This document shows positions 1-6,282 of a stretch of 9,558 nucleotides of DNA, piece by piece. Source of the DNA: Actinomycetes bacterium (lineage in GTDB: Bacteria > Actinomycetota > Acidimicrobiia > Acidimicrobiales > RAAP-2); NCBI GenBank assembly GCA_021795095.1, contig JAJYPU010000068.1, forward strand, positions 1 to 9,558, written 5' to 3'. A program made the translations under genes and the position numbers. Numbering within the stretch: the first letter of the stretch is position 1; the number at the start of each line of letters is the position of its first letter. The notes beneath the pieces are model-generated. The model saw nothing but the letters and a program-made list of their open reading frames with translations, did not search any database and was not told the origin of the DNA.

Positions 1-121
1 CCGGCGGGTGGGCGTCGTCGCCGAGACGCGCGACCAGGTCCTGGACGCGTCCAATCCGGTCACCCTCGCGATCGAAGATCGGTCGGTGCAGGAACGTTGA
101 GAGGTGGAAGATTTCGGGCAT
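1..121 (-). CDS. PRC-barrel N-terminus, probably of an MgtE-like Mg2+ transporter (partial, runs off the left edge)
   Basis: Reading leftwards from ATG at 121-119, the first 40 codons give MPEIFHLSTFLHRPIFDREG, then DRIGRVQDLVARLGDDAHPP. The pattern of a small domain with L-x-R-P-I/V-x-D-x-x-G-x-x-I/V-G-R-V-x-D-L followed by a basic strand and 'PP' is what I know from PRC-barrel domains. In particular it resembles the N-terminus of actinobacterial MgtE-type magnesium transporters, in which the PRC barrel precedes the cytoplasmic MgtE_N/CBS domains and the membrane domain. Third codon positions are mostly G/C, as in the other genes here. The gene lies 72 nt downstream of the threonine aldolase on the same strand, but a promoter-like hexamer just upstream suggests its own transcript. 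Only the N-terminus is in view, so no membrane segment can be checked. A stand-alone PRC-barrel protein is the main alternative. Confidence 0.6.
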   Translation of the reverse strand, partial: MPEIFHLSTFLHRPIFDREGDRIGRVQDLVARLGDDAHPP

Positions 122-141
122 GGGCACAACTACCGTGCCCA
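121..141 (-). promoter_or_regulatory. 21-bp dyad between -10 and start codon
   Basis: TGGGCAC (121-127) and GTGCCCA (135-141) form a perfect 7-bp inverted repeat around a 7-nt spacer. One arm ends on the A of the PRC-barrel start codon and the other touches the -10 hexamer. If transcription starts near 134, the outer arm is not transcribed, so the dyad would act as DNA (a repressor operator). If the transcript starts further upstream, for example by read-through from the threonine aldolase, the RNA could fold into a hairpin ending at the AUG. Confidence 0.35.
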
Positions 142-146
142 GGCTA
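141..146 (-). promoter_or_regulatory. -10 hexamer for the PRC-barrel gene
   Basis: Minus-strand TAGCCT fits the actinobacterial TAnnnT consensus and is the same hexamer as the one in front of the threonine aldolase. It would place the transcript start near 134, giving a 13-nt leader without a Shine-Dalgarno sequence. No convincing -35 is visible. Confidence 0.35.
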
Positions 147-193
147 CCGCCGCTTCTAGGCCCGAGTTGCTGGTCGAGGGTGAAATCTCGGTG

Positions 194-1213
194 TCAACGG
201 CCGGCCAGGCCGTCAAAGACGGCCGCCACGTGCTCGAGGTCGTCGTCACTGACGCCGACGTGGGTCACGAGTCGCACACGTCGTGCGGCGAGGGTGCCGG
301 CGAGCACGCCGCGCTCGGCGAGCACTTCCACGAGCGCGCGCGCGTCGGGGTGGGTAAAGACGACGATGTTCGTGCGACACGACGCGGGGTCGTAGCCCGA
401 CTCGGGGAACGTCGTCGCCACGAGGTCGGCGACGCGACGGGCCCGAGCGTGGTCCTCGGCGAGGCGATCGATCATGGTGTCGAGGGCCACCAATCCGGCC
501 GCGGCGAGCACGCCCGCCTGTCGCATAGCGCCGCCCAGGCGCTTGCGCTCGATACGGGCCCGGTCCATCAGGTCCTTCGGACCGGCGAGCAGCGAGCCGA
601 CCGGCGCGGCGAGTCCCTTGGAGAGACAGACCATCACCGTCGTCGCCGGCGCCGCGTAGGCGGCGGCGGAGACTCCGGTCGCGACGACCGCGTTGAAGAG
701 CCGCGCACCGTCCAGGTGGACCGGTCGGTCGACCGCGCGCGCGAGCGCTTCGAGGTCGTCGAGCGCCCAGGGCGTGCCGCCCGAGGGCATGTGGGTGTTC
801 TCGATGGCGACCGCCCCGACGTGGGCGCGGTGATCGGCTTCGGCCTCGACGATCTCGACCACCCGGTCGAAGTCGAGGCGACCGGACGTGTCGTCGACGA
901 GGGCGAACTGGATGGAGGCGTTGCGCGCTGAGGCGCCCATCTCGAAGTCAACGACGTGCTGGTTCGCGCCCGCAACGACCACGTCGCCGGGGTGAGTGAG
1001 CACCCGCATCGCCATCTGGTTCGCCATCACCCCCGAGGGCACGAAGATCGCCGCCTCCTTGCCGAGCAGCGCGGCGACGCGCGCCTCGAGTGCGTTGACG
1101 GTGGGGTCCTCGCCGTACCCGTCGTCACCGACGGGCGCGCTCGCCATCGCGTCGCGCATCGCCGCGGTGGGCTGGGTGACGGTATCGCTTCGCAGGTCGA
1201 CGAGTCGGGTCAT
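194..1213 (-). CDS. ltaE: low-specificity L-threonine aldolase (PLP-dependent, fold type I)
   Basis: The 339-residue product should cleave L-threonine and L-allo-threonine to glycine and acetaldehyde in the cytoplasm. The N-terminus '[12 protein letters not shown]' (5-16) is the family signature. '[16 protein letters not shown]' (28-43), the '[11 protein letters not shown]' turn (59-69) that binds the cofactor phosphate, His86 expected to stack on the pyridine ring, '[10 protein letters not shown]' (166-175) with Asp168 and Arg171, and '[12 protein letters not shown]' (196-207) with Lys199 as the PLP Schiff-base lysine are all present in order. Length matches the family (about 330-350). The start at 1213 is chosen because the conserved motif begins four residues later. 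It is divergent from the thioesterase with 35 bp between, and the TAGCCT hexamer at 1226-1221 implies a leaderless or nearly leaderless mRNA. The stereochemical preference for L-allo versus L cannot be read from the sequence. Confidence 0.93.
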   Translation of the reverse strand: MTRLVDLRSDTVTQPTAAMRDAMASAPVGDDGYGEDPTVNALEARVAALLGKEAAIFVPSGVMANQMAMRVLTHPGDVVVAGANQHVVDFEMGASARNASIQFALVDDTSGRLDFDRVVEIVEAEADHRAHVGAVAIENTHMPSGGTPWALDDLEALARAVDRPVHLDGARLFNAVVATGVSAAAYAAPATTVMVCLSKGLAAPVGSLLAGPKDLMDRARIERKRLGGAMRQAGVLAAAGLVALDTMIDRLAEDHARARRVADLVATTFPESGYDPASCRTNIVVFTHPDARALVEVLAERGVLAGTLAARRVRLVTHVGVSDDDLEHVAAVFDGLAGR

Positions 1214-1220
1214 ACGTGCG

Positions 1221-1226
1221 AGGCTA
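1221..1226 (-). promoter_or_regulatory. -10 hexamer for ltaE (leaderless-type)
   Basis: Minus-strand TAGCCT, preceded by TG directly, ends 7 nt before the ATG at 1213, so transcription would start at or within one base of the start codon. No Shine-Dalgarno sequence is present in the 35-bp divergent spacer, which fits leaderless translation. Confidence 0.4.
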
Positions 1227-1236
1227 CAGGGCCACT

Positions 1237-1242
1237 TATGAT
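1237..1242 (+). promoter_or_regulatory. -10 hexamer for the thioesterase (leaderless-type)
   Basis: TATGAT at 1237-1242 fits TAnnnT and ends exactly 6 nt before the ATG at 1249, so the predicted +1 is the A of the start codon. No Shine-Dalgarno sequence lies in front of this ATG. A -35 about 17 bp upstream would fall inside the ltaE start region and does not match TTGACA. Confidence 0.45.
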
Positions 1243-1248
1243 TGGCCG

Positions 1249-1656
1249 ATGGACTTCCTCGACGGCTTCACCACGAGCGAGAACGTGCACGACCTGCTCG
1301 GCGTCGAGGTGGTCGAAGCCTCCGCGGAGCGCGTCGTACTGCGCCTCGAGGTCGGACCCAAGGTCCATCAGCCCTACGGCATCCTCCACGGCGGGGTCTC
1401 GGCGCTGCTCGCCGAGGGGGCGGCCTCCTTCGGCGGCGCGATCAGCGTGGGACCCGAGCACATCGTGGTCGGCACCGAGCTCAACTGCTCGCACCTTCGC
1501 TCGATGGCCTCGGGACAGCTGACCGCGACCGCGACACCGTTCCGCAAGGGCCGTTCGGTCCAGGTCTGGGGCATCGAGCTCACTGACGAGCGCGAGCGAC
1601 TGATCGCGGTCGCGCGCTGCACGCTGCAGGTCTTGAAGGCACCGCCGAGCGCGTAG
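1249..1656 (+). CDS. hotdog-fold acyl-CoA thioesterase, PaaI / 4HBT family
   Basis: The 135-residue protein is a single hotdog domain expected to hydrolyse an acyl- or aryl-CoA thioester in the cytoplasm. The central helix motif '[19 protein letters not shown]' (42-60) contains the family's HGG (47-49) and an acidic residue, Glu56, at the position of the catalytic base. '[11 protein letters not shown]' (75-85) and '[17 protein letters not shown]' (95-111) match the following strands that bind CoA. Length is normal for PaaI-type enzymes (about 130-150). I prefer ATG 1249 over the in-frame GTG at 1216 because the alignment to the family starts there and a -10 hexamer sits 6 nt upstream. The FabH gene follows 46 bp downstream with its own promoter-like element. 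Substrate is unknown; phenylacetyl-CoA-like, 1,4-dihydroxy-2-naphthoyl-CoA or a medium-chain acyl-CoA are all possible. Confidence 0.85.
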   Translation: MDFLDGFTTSENVHDLLGVEVVEASAERVVLRLEVGPKVHQPYGILHGGVSALLAEGAASFGGAISVGPEHIVVGTELNCSHLRSMASGQLTATATPFRKGRSVQVWGIELTDERERLIAVARCTLQVLKAPPSA

Positions 1657-1664
1657 GTCCGACC

Positions 1665-1695
1665 TAGACTGGCTCCATACCGGTCGGCGAAAGGG
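1665..1695 (+). promoter_or_regulatory. promoter and ribosome binding site for fabH
   Basis: TAGACT at 1665-1670 fits TAnnnT and predicts a transcript start near 1677. The purine run GAAAGGG at 1689-1695 lies 7 nt before ATG 1703 and is a reasonable Shine-Dalgarno sequence. Unlike its neighbours, this gene therefore appears to have a leader of about 26 nt. Confidence 0.4.
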
Positions 1696-1702
1696 CTTTT
1701 CC

Positions 1703-2623
1703 ATGGGCGTTCGATTCAAGGGGTGGGGTACCGCCGTTCCCGACCGGGTCGTCACAAACAACGAACTCTCCCAGACCCTAGACACCTCGGACGCGTGGAT
1801 CACCGAGCGCACCGGCATCCGTGAGCGTCGCATCGGCGGTTCGGCGAAGTCCCTCGGGGTCATCGCGGGCCAACGCGCCCTGGCAGCGTCCGGCGTCGGC
1901 GTCGACGACATCGACTTCTTGGTGCTCGCCACGACCACCCCGGACCGGATCACCCCGGCCACCGCGACCCTGATCGCCGCCGAGATGGGCCTCACCTGCC
2001 CGGCGATGGACCTCAACGCGGCCTGCAGCGGGTTCATGTACGCCGTGCGCACCGCCTACGGCCTGCTCGAGACGGGTCAGCGCCGCATCCTGGTCATCGG
2101 CGCCGAGAACCTCTCGCGCTGGACCGACTGGTCGGACCGCAACATGGCGGTCCTGCTCGCCGACGGGGCTGGCGCGGTCGTGCTCGAGTACGACGCCGAC
2201 GGCAACGACCTGCTCTCGTTCGTCCTCGGTGCGAACGGGAACTGGGCGGACCTGCTCACCTGTGAGCACGGTGGCTTCATCCAGATGGACGGCAAGGAGG
2301 TCTTCCGGCGGGCCGTGCGCGTCGTGGTCGAGTCGGCGACGCAAGCCATGGCCGACGCCAACGTGAAGGCCGAGGACATCGCGCTCGTCGTGCCCCACCA
2401 GGCGAACATCCGCATCATCCAGGCCGCCACCCAGCGCCTCGGCATCGACATGGAGCGCGCGGTGGTGGTCCTCGATCGCTACGGCAACACCTCGAGCGCC
2501 TCGATCCCCCTCGCGATGGACGACGCCATCGCCAACGGACGGGTCAAGGCCGGCGAGTACGCCCTCTTGACGGGTTTCGGCGCCGGCATGACGTGGGCGA
2601 GTGCGGTGGTCCGTTGGTCGTGA
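1703..2623 (+). CDS. fabH: beta-ketoacyl-ACP synthase III (FabH family)
   Basis: The 306-residue thiolase-fold enzyme is expected to condense an acyl-CoA primer with malonyl-ACP, the initiating step of fatty acid (or polyketide) synthesis. The catalytic triad is intact: Cys108 in 'NAACSGF', His232 in 'VPHQAN' and Asn262 in 'YGNTSSAS'. The family hallmarks 'SDAWITERTGIRERRI' (29-44), 'LLADGAGAVVLE' (151-162) and the C-terminal 'LLTGFGAGMTWASAVVRW' (288-305) are all there. It is slightly shorter than E. coli FabH (317). The ATG at 1703 has a Shine-Dalgarno sequence and starts right at the conserved 'GWGTAVP' strand. The thioesterase lies 46 bp upstream on the same strand, but no other fab genes are in view, so this may be an accessory starter enzyme and not the housekeeping FabH. 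Primer specificity cannot be read from the sequence. Confidence 0.93.
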   Translation: MGVRFKGWGTAVPDRVVTNNELSQTLDTSDAWITERTGIRERRIGGSAKSLGVIAGQRALAASGVGVDDIDFLVLATTTPDRITPATATLIAAEMGLTCPAMDLNAACSGFMYAVRTAYGLLETGQRRILVIGAENLSRWTDWSDRNMAVLLADGAGAVVLEYDADGNDLLSFVLGANGNWADLLTCEHGGFIQMDGKEVFRRAVRVVVESATQAMADANVKAEDIALVVPHQANIRIIQAATQRLGIDMERAVVVLDRYGNTSSASIPLAMDDAIANGRVKAGEYALLTGFGAGMTWASAVVRWS

Positions 2624-2633
2624 CAGGCCTGTC
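2622..2633. repeat. 12-bp perfect palindrome at the fabH stop codon
   Basis: GACAGGCCTGTC spans the last two bases of the fabH stop codon and the following ten. With no loop it is a poor RNA hairpin. It could be a dimeric operator or simply chance. A GGCC-GCT-GGCC mini-hairpin follows at 2646-2656, but there is no U-tract, so I do not call an intrinsic terminator here. Confidence 0.3.
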
Positions 2634-2670
2634 GCTTGTCATCTAGGCCGCTGGCCCGGCCCGTCACTAG

Positions 2671-2934
2671 GTGCTCAAGGAACTCGCGCCAATCGGTGTG
2701 CGTGGCGAGCACCCGCGGACCAAGTCCGCCAGCTGTCTGACCGGCTTCTGTCTAAACCGCAACTTGGTGGGCGACCTGCCCGTGTCCCGGGGTGTGCGCA
2801 ACGTGGTCAACGGCCACCGCACCGACTTCGTCGAGCACCGGTACGTCCACGACTCGCCGAACGGATTCGTCGCCGACGACGGCCTGTCACCGGTCTTTCT
2901 CGACCCCGGGACGACGGTTCCGATGAGCCTGTGA
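2671..2934 (+). CDS. small protein of unknown function (87 aa)
   Basis: I do not recognise this ORF. It starts with GTG directly after an in-frame TAG (2668-2670), so it cannot be longer at the 5' end. Codon third positions are mostly G/C throughout, similar to the genes around it, which supports real or formerly real coding. The product is hydrophilic, basic in its first half ('GVRGEHPRTKSAS', 9-21), without a signal peptide, a membrane segment or a clear metal motif; it has two cysteines (22 and 27). No Shine-Dalgarno sequence is seen before the GTG and no clean -10. The stop overlaps the next ORF's start in GTGA, suggesting translational coupling or a frameshifted single gene. It could be a decayed remnant of a larger gene. 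Confidence 0.4.
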   Translation: MLKELAPIGVRGEHPRTKSASCLTGFCLNRNLVGDLPVSRGVRNVVNGHRTDFVEHRYVHDSPNGFVADDGLSPVFLDPGTTVPMSL

Positions 2935-3245
2935 GGCTTTCAGCCGCGATCTGGCCGTTGCTCGCCGCCGCGGTCACGGCGTACGACTTCACCGAGAGCC
3001 CCGAGGCGTTGCTCCCGGTCTTCGTCGACTCGACCCTGCACCACCACCCGCTGCGCTTTGACGTGCTGCGCACGTCGTCACGGTGCGTGGGGGCCACCCA
3101 CGCCGACGACCTGGCGCTCGTGCAACTGGACGTGCGGCTCCAGGTCGAGTTGGACGAACCTCCAGTGCGCCTTCGACCGCTGATCAGTGCCAGTCGCGTG
3201 AACGCGGCGCGGCCAGTGACAGCGGCTCGACCGACTCCGCGCTAA
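2931..3245 (+). CDS. small protein of unknown function (104 aa), overlaps dnaE2 antisense
   Basis: Start GTG at 2931 overlaps the preceding ORF's TGA stop. I do not recognise the product. It begins with a short hydrophobic stretch 'LSAAIWPLLAAAVTAY' (3-18) that is too acidic downstream to be a clear signal peptide, has a triple His (about 40-42) in 'STLHHHPLRFDVLR', and ends in an Arg/Ala-rich tail. Third-position G/C bias is strong up to about 3165 and then weakens. The last 62 nt lie opposite the 3' end of dnaE2, so the tail may be a chance extension. 'LLPVFVDS' here resembles 'LSPVFLDP' near the end of the preceding ORF, possibly a repeated motif or a coincidence. Either two coupled genes or one gene broken by a frameshift at 2931-2934 would explain the pattern. 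Confidence 0.4.
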   Translation: MRLSAAIWPLLAAAVTAYDFTESPEALLPVFVDSTLHHHPLRFDVLRTSSRCVGATHADDLALVQLDVRLQVELDEPPVRLRPLISASRVNAARPVTAARPTPR

Positions 3246-6200
3246 GCGCGAGGGTCCCCTGCCCGCGCTGCAGCGAGCCGCGCACCACGAGCGCGCCGGC
3301 GCGACCGGCGACCGCGGACCATCGCGCCCACGCGCCCTTGGAGAAGATCACGTTCACGTGACCGGTCTCGTCCTCGAGGTTGAGAAAGACGGCACCGTGG
3401 GCGGTCTCGGGGTGCTGGCGGTGCGTGACCACGCCGGCCACCGCCACCCGTGTCTGCTCAGCGCCGACCAGTGAGACGGCCGTCACCACGCCGCTCGCGC
3501 GCAACGTCGGACGGAGCAGCTCCATCGCCGTCGCCTCGGGGGTCAGCCCGATCGACCAGAGGTCGTCGGCGACGCGCTCCATCGGAGTCGGTGTGGCCAG
3601 GGGCGGTGCGACGAGTCCCGTGATGACCCCGGCGAGTCGGTCGGGCGACGACTGGGCCGCCGCGCCAGCCGACCAGGTCAGCGCCCGCCGTGACGGCCCG
3701 AAGGCGTCGAGGGCGCCGGCGGCGGCCAGTGACTCGAGATGGGACTGCGAACACCCGGCGCGGCGCACGAGGTCCTCGGGGCCCGACCAGGGTGCGCCGG
3801 CGACCAGTCGCGCGGCGAGTCCGTCGTCGATCCCGCGCACGGCGTCCAGGCCGAGGCGGACCGCGGGCGCATCGCTCGACCCTTCGAGCGTCGCACCGAC
3901 CCCCGACGCGTTCACGTCGGGACGGCGCACCGCCACCCCGTGCCGGCGGGCGTCGGCCACCAGGCTCTGGGGTGACCAGAAGCCGAGGGGCTGGGCGTTC
4001 AGCAACGAGGCGAGGAAAGCCGCCGGGTAGTGGTGCTTGATCCAGGCCGAGCAGTAGACGAGGTGGGCGAAGGAGACCGAGTGGGATTCGGGGAACCCGA
4101 AGTTGGCGAAGGCTGACAACGCGTCGAAGAGCTCGTCGGCCGCGGTGCCACGGATGCCGTTCGCGGCCATGCCGGCGTAGAAGCGGCCCTTCAACTTGAG
4201 CATGCGCAGCGCCGAGCGCTTCGCCGCCATGGCCTGGCGCAGTTCGTCGGCCTCGGCGGGCGAGAAGCCCGCGACCGCAACCGCCATCTCCATCAGCTGC
4301 TCCTGGAATAGCGGTACCCCGAGGGTCCGGCGCAGGATCGGCTCGAGCCGTGGGTGCAGATACGTCACCGGCTCCTCGCCGCGACGTCGGCGGATGTAGG
4401 GGTTCACGGCGCGGCCCTGGATGGGGCCGGGACGGATCAGGGCGACCTCGATCACGAGGTCATAGAAGCACCGGGGCTGCACGCGCGGCAGGGTCGCCAT
4501 CTGCGCGCGTGACTCGACCTGGAAGACCCCGACGGTGTCGGCCTCGCAGAGCAGGTCATAGACCGCGGACTCCTGGGGCAGGGACCCGAGATCGAGTGTC
4601 ACCCCGTGGAAGGCCCGGACCTGGTCGACGGCGCGGTGCAGCGCGTCGAGCATGCCGAGCCCCAACAGGTCGAACTTCACCAGGCCGATGGCCGCGCAGT
4701 CGTCCTTGTCCCACTGCAGCACGCTGCGTCCGGGCGTGCGGCCCCACTCGACCGGGCAGACCTCGATCACCGGTCGGTCGCAGAGCACCATGCCCGCCGA
4801 GTGGATCCCGAGGTGACGCGGGCGCTCGAGCAGTTGCGCGGCCATGGTCGTGACGAGCTCGGGCACGTCGGGCCCGAGTGGGGTCATCGTGTGACGGTCG
4901 ACCCGGTCTCGGATCGCGTCCGCCTCGTCCTCGGAGTAGCCGAACGCGCGCGCGACGTCACGCAGCGCCGAGCGGGGCCGGTACGTGATGACCGCGGCGA
5001 CCTGGGCCGCGTGGCGGCGCCCGTAGCGGGCGTAGACGTACTGGATGACCTCCTCGCGCCGGCCTGATTCGATGTCGACGTCGATGTCGGGCGGGCCGTC
5101 GCGCGCCGGCGAGAGGAATCGTTCGAAGAAGAGGTTCAACCGCACCGCGTCGGCGTTGGTGATCCCGAGCGAGAAGCACACGGCCGAGTTCGCGGCCGAG
5201 CCGCGGCCCTGGCAGTAGATGTTCTCGCGCCGGCAGAACTCCGTGATGTCCCACACGGTGAGGAAGTAGCCCGCGAAGCCGAGCTGGCGGATCACGGCGA
5301 GCTCGTGGTCGATCTGGCGCCACGCGCCGGGCACTCGTTCGGCGTCGCGCGCGCCGTAGCGTCGCGCCGCGCCCTCCTCGACGAGCTGCTCGAGGTAGGC
5401 CTGCTCGTCCATCCCCGGTGGCGTCGAGAACGGCGGGAGGTTCGGCGCCACCAGACGCAGGTCGAAGGCCAGTTGCGCGCTGAGCTCCCCGGCGAGGTCG
5501 ACGACCCCGGGCCAGCGTGCGAACCGGCGTCGCTGCTCGGCGTCGCTACGCAGGTGCGCGAGGGGTGACGCCTCGAGCCAGCCCTGCATCGCCTCGAGGC
5601 TGCGCCGCGCCCGGATCGCCGAGAGGACGTTGGCCCGGGCGAAAGCGTCAGGCGTGGCGTAGTGCACGTTGTTCGTCGCCACCACCGCGAGCCCGCGACG
5701 CACGGCCAGTTCGGCGAGGACGTCGTTGCGCGCGACGTCGTCGGGTGCGCCGTGGTCCCACAGCTCGACGACCACGTGATCACGGCCGAAGGCGTCGACC
5801 AACCGGGCGAGCGCGCGCTCGCTCGCGCGCGGGCCGGCCTCGACGAGGGCACGGGTCAGCGGTCCCTTGCGACACCCGCTCAACACCGCCCACTCCCGAC
5901 TCGCCGCGGCGACCTCGCCCAGACTGAAGCGCGGTGAACCCTTCTCCCCGCGGCGCAGGTGCGCCTCGGCGAGCAGCGTCGAGAGGGCCCGGTAGCCCTC
6001 GGGTGAGCGGGCGAGCACGACGAGGTGCTCACCGGAGGGATCCGTCACCCCCACCCGGTCGTCGTCGGCGTCGAGGGTGAGCTCCGCGCCAAAGACCGTG
6101 GCGACCCCGAGGGCGCGCGCGGCCTCGGCGAAGCGGACCACCCCGTAGAGCCCGTGGTGGTCGGTGAGCGCGAGCCCCGTCAGGCCGAGCCGTGCGGCCT

Positions 6201-6282
6201 CGGCGACGAGCTCCTCGGGGTCGCTCGCCCCGTCGAGGAAGCTGAACCCCGAGTGGGCGTGCAGTTCGCCGTACCCGGGCAT
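3184..6282 (-). CDS. dnaE2: error-prone DNA polymerase III alpha subunit, DnaE2
   Basis: The 1032-residue C-family polymerase performs translesion synthesis in SOS mutagenesis. An N-terminal PHP domain starts with 'GELHAHSGFSFLDG' (5-18, His8/His10) and 'TDHHGLYG' (40-47). The palm carries 'CQGRGSAANSAVCF' (357-370) and 'PPDIDVDIESGRREE' (397-411) with catalytic Asp401 and Asp403, and the third carboxylate Asp538 in 'KFDLLGLG'. 'ALIRPGPIQG' (614-623) and 'FNFGFPESHS'-like sequence (727-735) follow; a helix-hairpin-helix region lies around 815-860 and an OB fold around 930-1020. The C-terminus 'SRDWH' matches the SRDF/WH ending typical of DnaE2 and absent from replicative DnaE1. The start at 6282 makes a TGATG 1-nt overlap with imuB, and the conserved N-terminus begins there. 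It is the last gene of the imuA'-imuB-dnaE2 operon and converges on an unknown ORF. All catalytic residues look intact. Confidence 0.96.
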   Translation of the reverse strand: MPGYGELHAHSGFSFLDGASDPEELVAEAARLGLTGLALTDHHGLYGVVRFAEAARALGVATVFGAELTLDADDDRVGVTDPSGEHLVVLARSPEGYRALSTLLAEAHLRRGEKGSPRFSLGEVAAASREWAVLSGCRKGPLTRALVEAGPRASERALARLVDAFGRDHVVVELWDHGAPDDVARNDVLAELAVRRGLAVVATNNVHYATPDAFARANVLSAIRARRSLEAMQGWLEASPLAHLRSDAEQRRRFARWPGVVDLAGELSAQLAFDLRLVAPNLPPFSTPPGMDEQAYLEQLVEEGAARRYGARDAERVPGAWRQIDHELAVIRQLGFAGYFLTVWDITEFCRRENIYCQGRGSAANSAVCFSLGITNADAVRLNLFFERFLSPARDGPPDIDVDIESGRREEVIQYVYARYGRRHAAQVAAVITYRPRSALRDVARAFGYSEDEADAIRDRVDRHTMTPLGPDVPELVTTMAAQLLERPRHLGIHSAGMVLCDRPVIEVCPVEWGRTPGRSVLQWDKDDCAAIGLVKFDLLGLGMLDALHRAVDQVRAFHGVTLDLGSLPQESAVYDLLCEADTVGVFQVESRAQMATLPRVQPRCFYDLVIEVALIRPGPIQGRAVNPYIRRRRGEEPVTYLHPRLEPILRRTLGVPLFQEQLMEMAVAVAGFSPAEADELRQAMAAKRSALRMLKLKGRFYAGMAANGIRGTAADELFDALSAFANFGFPESHSVSFAHLVYCSAWIKHHYPAAFLASLLNAQPLGFWSPQSLVADARRHGVAVRRPDVNASGVGATLEGSSDAPAVRLGLDAVRGIDDGLAARLVAGAPWSGPEDLVRRAGCSQSHLESLAAAGALDAFGPSRRALTWSAGAAAQSSPDRLAGVITGLVAPPLATPTPMERVADDLWSIGLTPEATAMELLRPTLRASGVVTAVSLVGAEQTRVAVAGVVTHRQHPETAHGAVFLNLEDETGHVNVIFSKGAWARWSAVAGRAGALVVRGSLQRGQGTLALSAESVEPLSLAAPRSRDWH

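Noticed and set aside
2..100. A plus-strand reading frame ending in TGA at 98-100, which would be the tail of a gene entering from the left.
   Set aside because: The minus strand of the same bases gives a clear PRC-barrel N-terminus with an ATG at 121, while the plus-strand translation resembles nothing.
104..931. Long plus-strand ORF opposite the threonine aldolase.
   Set aside because: It is the antisense shadow of ltaE, whose conserved motifs are unmistakable.
1216..1248. Upstream in-frame GTG as start of the thioesterase.
   Set aside because: The extra 11 residues lie across the -10 hexamer and are not part of the hotdog domain; ATG 1249 fits better.
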